The notes beneath the pieces are model-generated. The model had not been told where the DNA came from. It saw nothing but the letters and a program-made list of their open reading frames with translations, and made no database searches. Source: Lonepinella koalarum (GTDB lineage: Bacteria; Pseudomonadota; Gammaproteobacteria; Enterobacterales; Pasteurellaceae). From it: a stretch of 42,413 nt of DNA. The position numbers were made by a program, and so were the translations under genes. The stretch lies in NCBI GenBank assembly GCA_030525745.1, contig JAUNED010000017.1, positions 1 to 42,413 on the forward strand, given 5' to 3'. Each line of letters opens with the position of its first letter. The stretch's first letter is position 1. Below are positions 19,728-29,483 of this stretch, piece after piece.

Positions 19728-21580
19728 TTATTGTTACCTCAGGGCATGTTGATCACGGTAAAACCGCTTTATTACAGGCTTTAACCGGCACACATACTGC
19801 ACATTTGCCGGAAGAAAAAAGACGGGGTATGACTATTGATTTAGGTTATGCTTATTTGCCTGTCGGAGATCATATTTTAGGCTTTATTGATGTGCCGGGG
19901 CATGAAAAATTCCTCGCTAATATGTTGGCTGGGCTGGGTGGAGTGCATTATGCGATGTTGATTGTTGCTGCAGATGAAGGTGTTCAAGCCCAAACTGAAG
20001 AACATTTGGCTATTTTGCGTCAATTGCAATTTACACAAATACTTGTGGTAATTACTAAATCAGATCGGGCGAATACGTCTCAAATTGCGCAATTAACACA
20101 GCAAATTAAAGTGAGCCACCCCTTTTTAGCTCAAAGCCCGTTTTTTGTGACATCGGCTGCCAATGGGCAAGGTATCGCAGAGTTACGCCATTTTTTAACC
20201 GAACTTCCAAACTTAAATGATATTGACAAACCGTTCCGCTATGCCATTGACCGTATTTTTAGCGTCAAAGGTGCCGGTACGGTGGTGACGGGAACGGCAT
20301 TTAGCGGTAAAGTGAAGATTAATGATGAGTTGTATTTATCGAACGGAGAAAAAGTACGGATTAAAGCCATTCATGCTCAAAATTCCCCAGCGGAACAAGG
20401 TGTGGCCGGTCAGCGCCTAGCCTTGAATATTCATACTGATTCGGATCGTTCGGCGATTTCTCGTGGTGATTGGTTGTTTACCTCAATGCCACCTCAGCCT
20501 ACAGATCGTATTTCCGTTCTGCTCACTGCAGAGTCTGCCTTAGATGAGACGCAAGCGGTACATATTTATCACGCAGCTTCTCGCACCACAGGTAAATTGT
20601 CTTTATTATCCACTAAAAATTGCATTAAAAATCAACAAGTTTTGGCAGAGGTTATTTTAGAACAGCCTTTGTTTTTAGCTTTTGGTGACAAATTAGTTTT
20701 ACGCAGTGGCGATAATAAACACTTGGTTGCCGGGGCGAAAGTGTTGGAAATTCATTCACCGAAACGCCATAAACGCACAGAAGAGCGGTTAAATCTACTT
20801 GAGAATTTAAACGGAAGCAAGGATATCGCAGAACGTATAGCCCTTTATTTAGCGGACAAGGCGGTGCCGGTTGCAGATATTTTATGGGCAGAACAGTTGA
20901 GTGAACGTCAATTCAATCAACTCATCGCTCAGGAGGATTATTGCTGTTTTCAAGAGTGGTGTTTTAATGCAGATTATCAACAAGCTAAAACGCAGCAAAT
21001 TTTGACCACACTCTGGCAGTATCATCATCAAAACCCAGATCAAATCGGTTTAGGTAAAGCTAGATTGTATCGCATGGCGACTGTTAATCAACCGGAAAGA
21101 TTGATGTTCTATTTTATAGAATTATTGCTGGAACAAGGAAAATTACAGCAAGACCGCGGGTTTTTACACCTACCTGAGCATAAAATTTACTTTTCTGAGA
21201 AGGAACTGGTTTTATGGCAGTTGGTGTTGAGTGAGTTTACCAAACAGCAAGGCCAAGCTTGTTGGGTGCGTGATATAGCCAACAGTTTGCAAATAGATGA
21301 GGCTCAAATGCGGCAATTTTTATATAAAGCAGGCAAATTGGGCTACCTTATTCCAATTGTGAGGGATCGTTTTTTCTTAAGTGAAGATGTGTATTCTTAC
21401 GCTAAAAAAATACGAGATCTTATTGAAAAACAAGGGGAAATTTCCGTTAATCAATTGCGTGACGAATTGAGTTTCGGTAGAAAATTAACGGTACAGCTCA
21501 TTGAATATTTTGACCATAGCGGTTTTTTACGTCGTAAAGGTGATGTGCATATTTTACGAGATAGGAATATGTTCAAGTAA
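19724..21580 (+). CDS. selB: Selenocysteine-specific elongation factor SelB
   Basis: GTPase that carries Sec-tRNA to UGA codons next to a SECIS hairpin. The 618-aa protein starts with an EF-Tu-like GTPase (GHVDHGKT at residues 7-14, DVPGHEKF, then TKSD). Two barrel domains and a C-terminal run of winged-helix domains from about residue 370 follow, and the last of these binds the SECIS RNA. I start at the ATG overlapping the selA stop, because upstream codons lie within selA and precede the conserved [14 protein letters not shown] hairpin terminator follows the stop closely, so selAB is a two-gene operon. Confidence 0.98.
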   Translation: MIIVTSGHVDHGKTALLQALTGTHTAHLPEEKRRGMTIDLGYAYLPVGDHILGFIDVPGHEKFLANMLAGLGGVHYAMLIVAADEGVQAQTEEHLAILRQLQFTQILVVITKSDRANTSQIAQLTQQIKVSHPFLAQSPFFVTSAANGQGIAELRHFLTELPNLNDIDKPFRYAIDRIFSVKGAGTVVTGTAFSGKVKINDELYLSNGEKVRIKAIHAQNSPAEQGVAGQRLALNIHTDSDRSAISRGDWLFTSMPPQPTDRISVLLTAESALDETQAVHIYHAASRTTGKLSLLSTKNCIKNQQVLAEVILEQPLFLAFGDKLVLRSGDNKHLVAGAKVLEIHSPKRHKRTEERLNLLENLNGSKDIAERIALYLADKAVPVADILWAEQLSERQFNQLIAQEDYCCFQEWCFNADYQQAKTQQILTTLWQYHHQNPDQIGLGKARLYRMATVNQPERLMFYFIELLLEQGKLQQDRGFLHLPEHKIYFSEKELVLWQLVLSEFTKQQGQACWVRDIANSLQIDEAQMRQFLYKAGKLGYLIPIVRDRFFLSEDVYSYAKKIRDLIEKQGEISVNQLRDELSFGRKLTVQLIEYFDHSGFLRRKGDVHILRDRNMFK

Positions 21581-21589
21581 GGAGATATA

Positions 21590-21617
21590 AAAAGCCTGAG
21601 TTTCTGCTCAGGCTTTT
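21590..21617. terminator. Terminator after selB (may serve both strands)
   Basis: Arms AAAAGCCTGAG and CTCAGGCTTTT with a 6-base loop, placed between selB and the convergent TfoX-like gene. Confidence 0.92.
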
Positions 21618-21647
21618 GCTTTTCGATATCCTCCTATTTAGAGTAAA

Positions 21648-21974
21648 TTAGTCTATCGCCGAAAAAGCTAATTTTACCCAAAACAGTAATTCATCGGGTT
21701 CTTCGAGGGCGCTATCCGGAACTTGGTAATAGCTGAGTTGAACTTGGCGTTTTTCCCCTTTTCTTGTCGTTGTGTAAGAAAAGGGAAGGCAACCGGCTTG
21801 GATAAAGTGCGGTATAGTCTTGGCATTGATTTTGAGGTAAAGTTGGTCATTCTCGATAATCGCAAACATTTTCCCAAAACGAAACAGGCAATCTGCGCCA
21901 AACATTTTGCGTACGCTGATAGGTTGTAACGGTGATAATTGGTCTAACAGAAAGGCAGTAAATTCTCTCATCAT
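21648..21974 (-). CDS. TfoX N-terminal domain protein
   Basis: A 108-aa protein matching the N-terminal TfoX/Sxy domain (VRKMFGADCLFRFGKMFAIIENDQLYLK, conserved Met-Phe-Gly and Tyr-Leu-Lys features). It lacks the C-terminal half found in the ~210-aa competence regulator Sxy/TfoX, so it should not be assumed to be Sxy. The start ATG overlaps the rluA stop by one base (TAATGATG; a second ATG follows directly), so it is translated from the ftsB-ispD-rluA transcript. It carries one Hin-type uptake signal (21805). Function unknown. Confidence 0.8.
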   Translation of the reverse strand: MMREFTAFLLDQLSPLQPISVRKMFGADCLFRFGKMFAIIENDQLYLKINAKTIPHFIQAGCLPFSYTTTRKGEKRQVQLSYYQVPDSALEEPDELLFWVKLAFSAID

Positions 21975-22633
21975 TAAAATGCGGCCTCACACTCAAATGT
22001 CATTGAGTCGCCTGTGATGGGGTGGGTGATAGTCAGGCTTTTAGCATGCAAACAAAGGCGGTCTGCCATTTGTTTGGCTTGTGGGTGAGCATAGAATTTG
22101 TCTCCTAAAATAGGATGTCCAAGCGCCAATGTATGTAATCGTAGTTGATGGGAACGCCCTGTGATGGGCGTGAGTTTGACTCTTGTGCTGTTATTGGGGA
22201 GACGTTCGAGAACCTCAAATTTTGTCACCGCACTTTTACCGAATTGGAAGTCAATACGTTGGCGTGGTCGATTTTCCCAATCACAAATCATGGGTAAATC
22301 CACCAAGCCTTGATCTGGTGTCAAATGCCCCCATAGCAAGGCTTCGTAGTGTTTTTTGGTTTGTCGTTCACGAAATTGGCGTTTGAGTTCGCTATCGGCT
22401 TTTTTGCTCATAGCAAACAATAAAATGCCGCTGGTGGCCATATCCAAACGATGGGCCGGTTCACAAAAGCCGTATTTATCTTTTATCCGGCTCATGGCAC
22501 TGTCGTAATATTGTGGTTGGTTGCCCGGCACCGATAAAAGCCCACTCGGCTTATTCACAACCATAATATGATTGTCGTGATAAATAATGTCGAGCCAAGG
22601 CTCAAGTGGGGGATAATATTCAATTAATGCCAT
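21974..22633 (-). CDS. rluA: Dual-specificity 23S rRNA / tRNA pseudouridine synthase
   Basis: RluA converts U746 of 23S rRNA and U32 of several tRNAs to pseudouridine in E. coli. The 219-aa length matches, and the catalytic motif HRLDMATSG places the catalytic Asp at residue 64, as in E. coli RluA. VNKPSGLLSVPG near the start and GRSHQLRLH near residue 160 are also typical. It has no S4 domain. It overlaps both neighbours by one base (TAATG), forming a coupled run ispD-rluA-tfoX-like. The distinction from other small RluA-type synthases rests on length and overall match. Confidence 0.94.
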   Translation of the reverse strand: MALIEYYPPLEPWLDIIYHDNHIMVVNKPSGLLSVPGNQPQYYDSAMSRIKDKYGFCEPAHRLDMATSGILLFAMSKKADSELKRQFRERQTKKHYEALLWGHLTPDQGLVDLPMICDWENRPRQRIDFQFGKSAVTKFEVLERLPNNSTRVKLTPITGRSHQLRLHTLALGHPILGDKFYAHPQAKQMADRLCLHAKSLTITHPITGDSMTFECEAAF

Positions 22634-23334
22634 TATCTTTTACTCAAGTAAAATTCGGCTAATGCCAGATCTTCAGGACGAGTTACTTTAATGTTATCGC
22701 TTCGTCCCGATACTAAGTGAGGCCGAAATCCAGCCAGTTCCATTGCTGAGGCTTCATCAGTGACGGAATAACCTTGAGCCGCTGCTTGCGTTAAAGCATG
22801 AATTAATAAATCGGTTTTGAAAAATTGCGGTGTTTGTGCAAGCCAAATAAAATTACGGTCTTGAGTTTCCTTAATTTGTTGATTTTTATCTGCTTTTTTT
22901 ATTGTGTCAATTGCAGGTGATGCTAAAATTGCGCCATTTTCATCTTGAATTTTAAGTAATTTATCTAAATCACCCTGTGTTAAACAGGGGCGTGCAGCGT
23001 CATGCACCAATACCCAAGTTTGCCCCGGTTCTTCGATAACCTTTAATCCGTTTAGCACAGAATTTGCTCGAGTTTCTCCCCCCTCCACCAAGCGAATTTT
23101 CGGGGAATTGAGTAAGGGAAGCTGAGCTAAATAGGGATCGTTTGGAGCTACTGCTAAAATAATTTGGCTGATAGGTTTGTAGCTTAATAATACCGATAGC
23201 GTATGTTCTAAAATAGTTGTTCCCTGAATAGTTAAATATTGTTTGGGTTTATCTGCCTGCATTCGTGCGCCGATACCGGCAGCAGGGACAACAGCAACGA
23301 TTTTTCTGGGTGGAGAATTAAAAAGTGCGGTCAT
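22633..23334 (-). CDS. ispD: 2-C-methyl-D-erythritol 4-phosphate cytidylyltransferase
   Basis: Third step of the MEP isoprenoid pathway: MEP + CTP to CDP-ME. The 233-aa protein has the nucleotide-binding loop [18 protein letters not shown] (residues ~17-34), VHDAARPC, and [11 protein letters not shown] near the C-terminus. As in selA, the start codon and first residues (MTALF) are formed by an exact uptake signal (23323-23331). A slightly internal start is therefore conceivable, but no other Met precedes the conserved core. ftsB lies 25 bases upstream, the standard order. The usual next gene ispF is not here; rluA takes its place. Confidence 0.97.
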   Translation of the reverse strand: MTALFNSPPRKIVAVVPAAGIGARMQADKPKQYLTIQGTTILEHTLSVLLSYKPISQIILAVAPNDPYLAQLPLLNSPKIRLVEGGETRANSVLNGLKVIEEPGQTWVLVHDAARPCLTQGDLDKLLKIQDENGAILASPAIDTIKKADKNQQIKETQDRNFIWLAQTPQFFKTDLLIHALTQAAAQGYSVTDEASAMELAGFRPHLVSGRSDNIKVTRPEDLALAEFYLSKR

Positions 23335-23359
23335 TTTTTAGGTTGTTTTGAAGAACAGA

Positions 23360-23635
23360 TTATTTTTCGTTGATGATACGATAAAAGGTTTCATTGGGTT
23401 TAATGAGTTCATATTGCCATCTGGCACGTTCTTGTGCTGCATTAAAACCGTCTTTTAAGTCATTGATTTCAGCAATAACCACTTGATTTCTTTGGGATAA
23501 TTTTATATTTTCGGCTTTATGTGTTTCAATTTCCTGTTGTACGGTTTTGTAATCCATATAGCCGTTTTTACCCAGCCATAAATCGTATTGAAACACCGCC
23601 AACACAACAAGCAAAATTAAAATAAATAAACGCAT
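23360..23635 (-). CDS. ftsB: Cell division protein FtsB
   Basis: Small bitopic divisome protein that joins FtsL and FtsQ and helps activate septal wall synthesis. The 91 residues comprise an N-terminal membrane helix (RLFILILLVVLAVFQYDLWLG), a coiled-coil region at about 28-65, and the C-terminal RARWQYELIKPNETFYRI conserved in FtsB. Slightly shorter than E. coli FtsB (103 aa). The ribosome site before this ATG is poor (AGG abuts the ATG). First gene of the minus-strand ftsB-ispD-rluA group; the nap terminator lies just upstream. Confidence 0.95.
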   Translation of the reverse strand: MRLFILILLVVLAVFQYDLWLGKNGYMDYKTVQQEIETHKAENIKLSQRNQVVIAEINDLKDGFNAAQERARWQYELIKPNETFYRIINEK

Positions 23636-23689
23636 CCTATTTTTAACCCCAAGATAAATAACAAGCTAAGTTTATCATAAAACAGGAGA

Positions 23690-23717
23690 AAAAAAGACCG
23701 CACTTGCGGCCTTTTTT
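23690..23717 (-). terminator. Terminator of the nap operon
   Basis: CCGC-ACTT-GCGG core extended by G-C and a run of A-T pairs past one mismatch. On the minus strand it is followed by a U-run, 12 bases after the napC stop. It contains an exact uptake signal (23697-23705). Confidence 0.85.
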
Positions 23718-23728
23718 ATTGGGAAGAA

Positions 23729-24343
23729 TTATTTTTTTCCTTCTTTTTTCAGCATATCTTCCGGAATGAAGGTTTTTTGAATATTCTCCATATGTGGAAG
23801 ATTGTGGGCAATACCTTTGTGGCAATCGATACAGGTTTTGCCTTGCTCCTGAGCCATAGCGTGCATTTGTTGTGCTACGTTTTTCTGTTGAGTGAAGTCC
23901 ATGTCTTCAAAGTTATGACAGTTACGACAAGCTTGAGAGTCGTTGGCTTTCAATCTTGCCCATTCACGTTCTGCCATTTCTAAACGATGAGCTTCAAATT
24001 TTTCTTTGGTGTCCACTTTTCCGGTTAAATGGGCATAAACTTCTTTGGCTGCTTCAATTTTGCGTAACCATTTTGGTCCAAATTCATGTGGAACATGGCA
24101 GTCAGAACAAATGGCTTTAACCCCGGAGCGGTTAGAATAATGCACAGAAGCACGATACTCAGGAACAACATCGTTCATGTGACAGTCAGAACAAAATTGT
24201 TCTGTATTCGTATGCTCTAATGCTTGGTTAAAGCCTCCCCAAGCTAAAATTCCACCTAAGGCTGATATGACAATAAGCGTGCCTACAGCCATTTTGCTTG
24301 GGCTACGGAACCAATGCCAACATTTCTTAATCAGTTTAATCAT
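23729..24343 (-). CDS. napC: Tetraheme c-type cytochrome NapC
   Basis: Membrane-anchored NapC/NirT quinol dehydrogenase that passes electrons from quinol to NapB/NapA. It has 204 residues, one N-terminal helix (VGTLIVISALGGILAWGGF) and four CxxCH heme sites: CSDCH, CSDCH, CRNCH and CIDCH. Cytochrome c maturation and Sec export are required. It is the last gene of napFDAGHBC, 11 bases after napB, with a terminator just downstream. Fully typical. Confidence 0.98.
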   Translation of the reverse strand: MIKLIKKCWHWFRSPSKMAVGTLIVISALGGILAWGGFNQALEHTNTEQFCSDCHMNDVVPEYRASVHYSNRSGVKAICSDCHVPHEFGPKWLRKIEAAKEVYAHLTGKVDTKEKFEAHRLEMAEREWARLKANDSQACRNCHNFEDMDFTQQKNVAQQMHAMAQEQGKTCIDCHKGIAHNLPHMENIQKTFIPEDMLKKEGKK

Positions 24344-24354
24344 CGCTGTACTCC

Positions 24355-24774
24355 TTATTTACCTTGCGATTGGCGAACACTTTCAAATTTGTTTTGGATA
24401 ATCGGATTGACATCGGTTTGTTGTACATGGCATTGCAAACAGAAGTAACGTAATGGTGATGACCCTTCTGTTTTTTGTCCTTCACGATTTTTGAAATGGC
24501 TTTCCGGAATAGTGGTTGCACCTGTTGTCGGTGAAGCCTCCGGAGAGTGGCAGCCTAAACATTGGTTCGTATTTTTCGTTACTTGTAAGCCACGAATACT
24601 GTGTGGTACAAGAGGTGGTTGGAACGGGAATGTAGTTGGAATATTCCCCACATCTTTTTGTGGATTAGTGTAAGACGGGGCTACATTTTCCGGTAATTTT
24701 TCCAACGACAAATTGGATTGTGCCACTGCCGTGCCGGCAAGTAGGGTCAATAATAAGCCTAGATATTTATTCAT
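24355..24774 (-). CDS. napB: Diheme cytochrome c NapB, nitrate reductase small subunit
   Basis: Periplasmic electron-transfer subunit of the NapAB complex. The 139-aa precursor has a Sec signal peptide (LGLLLTLLAGTAVA, cut before QSN) and two heme sites, CLGCH near residue 73 and CLQCH near 112. Conserved His and the PHSIRGLQVT segment match the NapB family. It is 17 bases after napH. Normal length (E. coli about 149). Confidence 0.97.
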   Translation of the reverse strand: MNKYLGLLLTLLAGTAVAQSNLSLEKLPENVAPSYTNPQKDVGNIPTTFPFQPPLVPHSIRGLQVTKNTNQCLGCHSPEASPTTGATTIPESHFKNREGQKTEGSSPLRYFCLQCHVQQTDVNPIIQNKFESVRQSQGK

Positions 24775-24791
24775 CTAAATCACTCCTAATA

Positions 24792-25685
24792 CTAAATATT
24801 TTTAATGGCGACCTGTTTTTCAAAGCGCGAGCCGAAAGTAAAAACATTTTCAGCACATACATCAATACAGCGTCCGCAAGTAATACAATCTTTTGCCAAT
24901 ACAATTTGGCTGTCGTCTTCCGAGCCATGAAGCGGTAAACGTAATACTTGAGGCTCAGGACAGACGTTATAGCAATCCATACAACGATCACAACGACTGC
25001 GATCGATGACATTAATTTTTAACAGGCTTTTTGCTCCGATTAAGCCGTATGCCGCACCGATTGGGCAAAGGTGTCCACACCAACCATGTTCTACGACCAA
25101 TAAATCAAACAAAAAGACAATAAGAACCAACCATAAAGTTGCACCTAAACCGAATACAAAGACACGACCGAGAGCAGCAACAGGGTTAATCCATTCCCAA
25201 AGTAATGTGCCGGAAACCGCACTGCCTGCTAGAATTACCGCCAAAATGACATAACGCACATTGCGTGATAATTTGGCATTTTGACGAATACCCAATTTTC
25301 TTCTTAACCATGCGGCAGTATCAGTCACCATATTCATTGGGCAAACCCAACTACAAAAGGCTTTACTGGCAACGACAGCATAGAATGCCACAATAATGGC
25401 AGCCCCAAGAATAGTTGTCCATTCAGGCAGATAACCTGTAGCCAAACTTTCTGCAGTCATTAATGGATCCGTGAATGGCACTACATCAAACAACATACTG
25501 GCGCTGTAATTGCCTTTTAAGATCCAGACATTCCACATTGGCCCGCTTAAAAACATGAATATGATGCTGAGTTGGCTTAATCGACGCAAAATTAAAAAGC
25601 GATATGCGTGCCACCAGCCCAGTTTTTGTCTGGCTTCCAGACCGGCATCTTTGGGTCTGTTTGGGGTTGTTTTAATGTCAGCCAT
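24792..25685 (-). CDS. napH: Quinol dehydrogenase membrane component NapH
   Basis: Integral membrane ferredoxin-type protein that, with NapG, gives a second route from quinol to the periplasmic nitrate reductase. In 297 residues there are about four membrane helices, a CxxxCP motif in SWVCPMNM and again in GHLCPIG, and two cytoplasmic 4Fe-4S sites near the C-terminus (CDRCMDCYNVCPEP and CITCGRCIDVCAEN). The start shares one base with the napG stop, so the two are translationally coupled. The end is 17 bases before napB. Confidence 0.97.
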   Translation of the reverse strand: MADIKTTPNRPKDAGLEARQKLGWWHAYRFLILRRLSQLSIIFMFLSGPMWNVWILKGNYSASMLFDVVPFTDPLMTAESLATGYLPEWTTILGAAIIVAFYAVVASKAFCSWVCPMNMVTDTAAWLRRKLGIRQNAKLSRNVRYVILAVILAGSAVSGTLLWEWINPVAALGRVFVFGLGATLWLVLIVFLFDLLVVEHGWCGHLCPIGAAYGLIGAKSLLKINVIDRSRCDRCMDCYNVCPEPQVLRLPLHGSEDDSQIVLAKDCITCGRCIDVCAENVFTFGSRFEKQVAIKNI

Positions 25686-26596
25686 TATTTCACCCCCTTA
25701 ATGTTAAGATCCAAATTCGGGAAATGTTCTGCTTCCGGTACCGTTGTTGGGTTCGGCACATAATCGTAAGTAGCCCGATTCGGCGTGGCAACCTTCATAT
25801 TCGGTTGAACCTGCATATGCTGGTAAGTCGGCTCACTCATACCTTCAGGCATACGGGCATCAAATGCCGGTCGCAAACCATCAGGATGCTGGTCTTCCAA
25901 CAAGGCTTTACCGGCATTTTGTTTTTCTTTCCAACCTAATCGGTAGTGGCGGCCTAATAACCCTTTGGCTAAATCCATCGGTAGCACCTTGATTGCTGCT
26001 TCTTCCAACACACAAGCCTGTTCGCATTTACCACAACCGGTACAAGCATCGGAATGTACGGTTGGAATGAGTTTGGCGTGAATGCCGGTGCGATCATTAT
26101 GAATTCGTTCCAACGTAATGGCTTTATCAATTAACGGACAAACCCGATAACACACATCGCAACGTAACCCTTGCCAGTTCAGGCAAGTTTCGTGATCTAA
26201 CAGCACTGCCAAGCCCATTCTGGCATCATTAATATCCGTTAATTCCTCACTTAAGGCACCACTTGGGCAGGCATTCATACAAGGAATATCCGGGCACATT
26301 TCGCAAGGTTTGTCTCGAGCAATGAAATAAGGCGTACCAGCTTCCATTGGCGAGAGCAGTGAAGCTAAATGCAACATATCATATGGACATGCTTGCACAC
26401 ATTGACCACATCTTGTACAAGCGGCCAAAAAATCTTTTTCTTCTAATGCACCCGGAGGGCGTAGGGCTACGCCTTCTTTAGCATTGGCTTGATGTTGTTG
26501 TAGCCCTAATATAATGCCTGCTCCACACACGCCGGCGGCGGTTTTGGTGGCATTTTTTAAAAATTGTCTGCGATTTGGATCCCATTTCATCTTCAT
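25685..26596 (-). CDS. napG: Periplasmic ferredoxin-type protein NapG
   Basis: Iron-sulfur partner of NapH. The 303-aa precursor has a Tat signal (NRRQFLK, then a hydrophobic stretch and ANA). Four 4Fe-4S binding regions follow: [35 protein letters not shown] and [11 protein letters not shown]. This arrangement is that of NapG/MauM proteins. RBS GAGGAAATG lies before the ATG. The 67-base gap from napA holds two hairpins, which may set the level of downstream genes relative to napA. Confidence 0.97.
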   Translation of the reverse strand: MKMKWDPNRRQFLKNATKTAAGVCGAGIILGLQQHQANAKEGVALRPPGALEEKDFLAACTRCGQCVQACPYDMLHLASLLSPMEAGTPYFIARDKPCEMCPDIPCMNACPSGALSEELTDINDARMGLAVLLDHETCLNWQGLRCDVCYRVCPLIDKAITLERIHNDRTGIHAKLIPTVHSDACTGCGKCEQACVLEEAAIKVLPMDLAKGLLGRHYRLGWKEKQNAGKALLEDQHPDGLRPAFDARMPEGMSEPTYQHMQVQPNMKVATPNRATYDYVPNPTTVPEAEHFPNLDLNIKGVK

Positions 26597-26602
26597 TTCC
26601 TC

Positions 26603-26653
26603 AAGGGTAAGCCCTTTAGAGTGCGGTCATTTTTTTGCAAGTTTTGACCGCAC
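26603..26653 (-). other. Two hairpins between napA and napG
   Basis: The first (26621-26653) has 9-bp arms GTGCGGTCA and TGACCGCAC around 15 bases and is made of two degenerate uptake signals. The second (26603-26616) has AAGGG/CCCTT around 4 bases, just before the napG ribosome site. No U-run follows, so full termination is unlikely. Confidence 0.6.
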
Positions 26654-26663
26654 AGGTTATGAA

Positions 26664-29147
26664 TTAGGCTTTCACGACTTTCACAGCTACTTTTTTGAAG
26701 TCGGTTTCACCTGAAATCGGGTCCGTTGCATCCAAGACTAATTTGTTTAACAACTGACCTGCGTCAAAGAAGGTAGAATAAATTAAGCCTTCAGGGCATT
26801 TGTTACGGCCACGGGTATCCAAGTGAGAAATCATTTCACCACGACGTGAAATTACTTTCACTTTATCGCCATGACGTAAGCCGCGTTTTTTCGCATCATT
26901 CGGATGCATCCAAACTAAATTATTTGGGAAGGAACGGTGTAATTCCGGTACACGGCGCGTCATGGTGCCGGTATGCCAATGTTCCAATACACGGCCTGTG
27001 GTCATCCACAAATCGTATTCTTCATCCGGCGATTCTGCAGGTGGTTCGTATGGTACACCAAGAATAATGGCTTTCTTATCCGGATAGCCATAGAAAGCAA
27101 CGCCTTCGCCTTCTTTAACATAAGGATCGAAGCCTTCACGATAACGCCATAAGGTTTCTTTTCCATCAACTACCGGCCAACGTAAACCACGCACTTGGTG
27201 ATAGGTATCAAAATCTGCTAAATCATGGCCATGGCCACGTCCGAATTTCGCATATTCTTCAAACAACCCTTTTTGTAAGTAGAAACCAAAGTGTTCGGCT
27301 TCATCATTAATATAGCCCGGTACGTTTTTTGGTACATCATATTTATCCACTTCGCCATTACGGTATAAGACTTCGTAAAGGGTTTTTCCACGATATTCCG
27401 GTTTTTGTGCAATGAGTTCTTCACTCCATACATCTTCCACTTTGAAGTATTTAGAGAACTCGACAATTTGCCATAAGTCGGATTTAGATTGTCCCGGCCC
27501 ACGCACTTGCTGCCGCCAGAATTGTGTACGACGTTCTGCATTACCATAAGCGCCTTCTTTTTCCACCCACATTGAGGTCGGTAAAATTAAATCTGCTGAA
27601 ACCGCACTAACGGACGGATAAGGATCGGAAACCACGATAAAGTTTTCCGGATTACGCCAACCCGGGAAAATTTCATCATTCACATTCGGGCCACCCTGCA
27701 TATTATTGGTACAAAGTTGCCATAAGAAATTTAATTTGCCGTCTTTCAACATACGGCTTTGCATAACGGCAGGATAACCAGGCACAGTTGGAATGGTGCC
27801 TTTCGGTAATTTCCATGCATTTTCTACAATTTCAACATGTTTCGGATTAGTGACCACCATATCTGCAGGTAAACGGTGAACGAATGTACCTACTTCACGA
27901 GCGGTACCACAAGCAGACGGCTGACCGGTTAAGGAGAATGGACCACAACCCGGTTTGGAAATTTTACCGGTTAATAAGTGGACATTGTAAATCATATGGT
28001 TCACCCATACACCACGAACGTGTTGGTTGAAACCCATTGTCCAGAAAGAAACTAAGTTTTGGTTAGGATCTGCGTACATTTTGGCCAAAGTTTCCAACTG
28101 ATCTTTCGGCACACCGGAAATACGATGCGCTTCTTCTAATGTATAAGGTGCAACGATTTTTTTAAATTCTTCGAAATCACTGTCATACATTTTGCCTGCA
28201 GTTTTGGCATTTTTGGCTGCTTTTTGTAACGGGTGATCAGGACGTAAGCCATAGCCGATATCGGTTTCGCCACGTTTAAATTTAGTGTGTTTATTGACGA
28301 AATCCCAATCCACTTTATTATTTTGGATAATATAGTTGGCAATATAATTTAAAATGGCCAAATCAGAATGTGGTTTGAAGATGATTGGTGTATCGGCCAA
28401 TTCAAAGGAGCGGTGTTCAAAGGTGGATAATACCACTACTTTTGAATCTTTATTGGATAAACGGCGATCAGAAATACGGCTCCACAAAATCGGGTGCATT
28501 TCTGCCATATTTGAACCCCAAAGTACGAACGCATCGGTTTTTTCGATGTCATTGTAACAACCCATTGGCTCATCCATACCGAATGTACGCATGAACGCAA
28601 CAGCAGCAGAAGCCATACAGTGACGGGCATTCGGATCGATAGTGTTGGAACGTAAACCGGCTTTCCACAATTTAACTTTAGCCACGCCTTCAAAAATCGT
28701 TGTTTGTCCGGAAGAGAACATACCAATGGCGTTTGGCTCTTTTTTCTTCAAAATATCTTTGACTTTTTCGGCCATAATAGTAAAAGCCTGATCCCAAGAA
28801 ACCGGAGTGAAATCGCCTTCTTTGTGGAATTTGCCGTCTTTCATACGCAATAAAGGCGTTTGTACACGGTCGGCACCGTACATAATCTTGGATAAAAAAT
28901 ACCCTTTAATACAGTTTAAGCCACGGTTTACTTCGGCATCCGGGTCGCCCTGAGTGGCAACCACACGACCGTCTTTTGTTCCTACCAATACGCTACAACC
29001 TGTACCACAGAAACGACAAGGGGCTTTATCCCATTTAATGCCGGTATCATCGGCATAAACATTTTTCACCGGAATAGTCATACCGGCAGCCGTTGCTGCA
29101 GCTAATGCCGCATTGGCTTTCATAAAATCTCGACGATTGAGTTCCAT
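26664..29147 (-). CDS. napA: Periplasmic nitrate reductase catalytic subunit NapA
   Basis: Reduces nitrate to nitrite in the periplasm using bis-MGD molybdenum and one 4Fe-4S cluster. The 827-aa precursor has a Tat signal (NRRDFMKA). The cluster site is CRFCGTGC with the fourth Cys in GLNC, and the Mo-ligand Cys is in ARHCMASAA. The C-terminal MopB domain includes [15 protein letters not shown] start at the ATG at 29147, seven bases after GTGGGAAA; a GTG at 29159 is in frame but overlaps that ribosome site. Third gene of the operon after napF and napD. Confidence 0.98.
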   Translation of the reverse strand: MELNRRDFMKANAALAAATAAGMTIPVKNVYADDTGIKWDKAPCRFCGTGCSVLVGTKDGRVVATQGDPDAEVNRGLNCIKGYFLSKIMYGADRVQTPLLRMKDGKFHKEGDFTPVSWDQAFTIMAEKVKDILKKKEPNAIGMFSSGQTTIFEGVAKVKLWKAGLRSNTIDPNARHCMASAAVAFMRTFGMDEPMGCYNDIEKTDAFVLWGSNMAEMHPILWSRISDRRLSNKDSKVVVLSTFEHRSFELADTPIIFKPHSDLAILNYIANYIIQNNKVDWDFVNKHTKFKRGETDIGYGLRPDHPLQKAAKNAKTAGKMYDSDFEEFKKIVAPYTLEEAHRISGVPKDQLETLAKMYADPNQNLVSFWTMGFNQHVRGVWVNHMIYNVHLLTGKISKPGCGPFSLTGQPSACGTAREVGTFVHRLPADMVVTNPKHVEIVENAWKLPKGTIPTVPGYPAVMQSRMLKDGKLNFLWQLCTNNMQGGPNVNDEIFPGWRNPENFIVVSDPYPSVSAVSADLILPTSMWVEKEGAYGNAERRTQFWRQQVRGPGQSKSDLWQIVEFSKYFKVEDVWSEELIAQKPEYRGKTLYEVLYRNGEVDKYDVPKNVPGYINDEAEHFGFYLQKGLFEEYAKFGRGHGHDLADFDTYHQVRGLRWPVVDGKETLWRYREGFDPYVKEGEGVAFYGYPDKKAIILGVPYEPPAESPDEEYDLWMTTGRVLEHWHTGTMTRRVPELHRSFPNNLVWMHPNDAKKRGLRHGDKVKVISRRGEMISHLDTRGRNKCPEGLIYSTFFDAGQLLNKLVLDATDPISGETDFKKVAVKVVKA

Positions 29148-29219
29148 AATGTTTCCCACGTTTTATGATTAATGATTAAAATTTATTGAATTTTGACCGC
29201 ACTTTTGCATTGGGTACGG

Positions 29220-29483
29220 TTATTGTTCATCTATATAGTTTGAAATTAAGGACACCACGATTACACCGTTAATGTCTTTCACTTCATCAATTCTATCTGC
29301 TAATGCCAATTGAACATCACTTTCAATGGTGACAATCAATTTTCCCTCTTCAGCTTTCACTCCATGAATTTCAGAATGGGGAATTTTTAAAATATCCGCT
29401 TTCACCTGCGCTAATTTTTCAGGCTTTGCTTGCACAACAAGGCTGCAAACATACCAATTTTGACTTTCTTTCAAACTATCCAT
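29220..29483 (-). CDS. napD: Chaperone NapD
   Basis: Small cytoplasmic chaperone that binds the Tat signal of NapA until cofactor insertion is done. The 87 residues form the ferredoxin-like NapD fold (WYVCSLVVQAKPEKLAQVKADILKIP, then GKLIVTIES). The start overlaps the end of napF by 8 bases, so the two are coupled. A gap of 72 bases with an uptake signal (29196) separates it from napA. Confidence 0.93.
   Translation of the reverse strand: MDSLKESQNWYVCSLVVQAKPEKLAQVKADILKIPHSEIHGVKAEEGKLIVTIESDVQLALADRIDEVKDINGVIVVSLISNYIDEQ

Noticed and set aside
21723-22386. Plus-strand open frames across the TfoX-like and rluA genes
   Set aside because: Antisense shadows with no ribosome site or recognisable domain.
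29148-29159. GTG start four codons upstream for napA
   Set aside because: It overlaps the ribosome site for the ATG at 29147, which begins the usual Tat signal.
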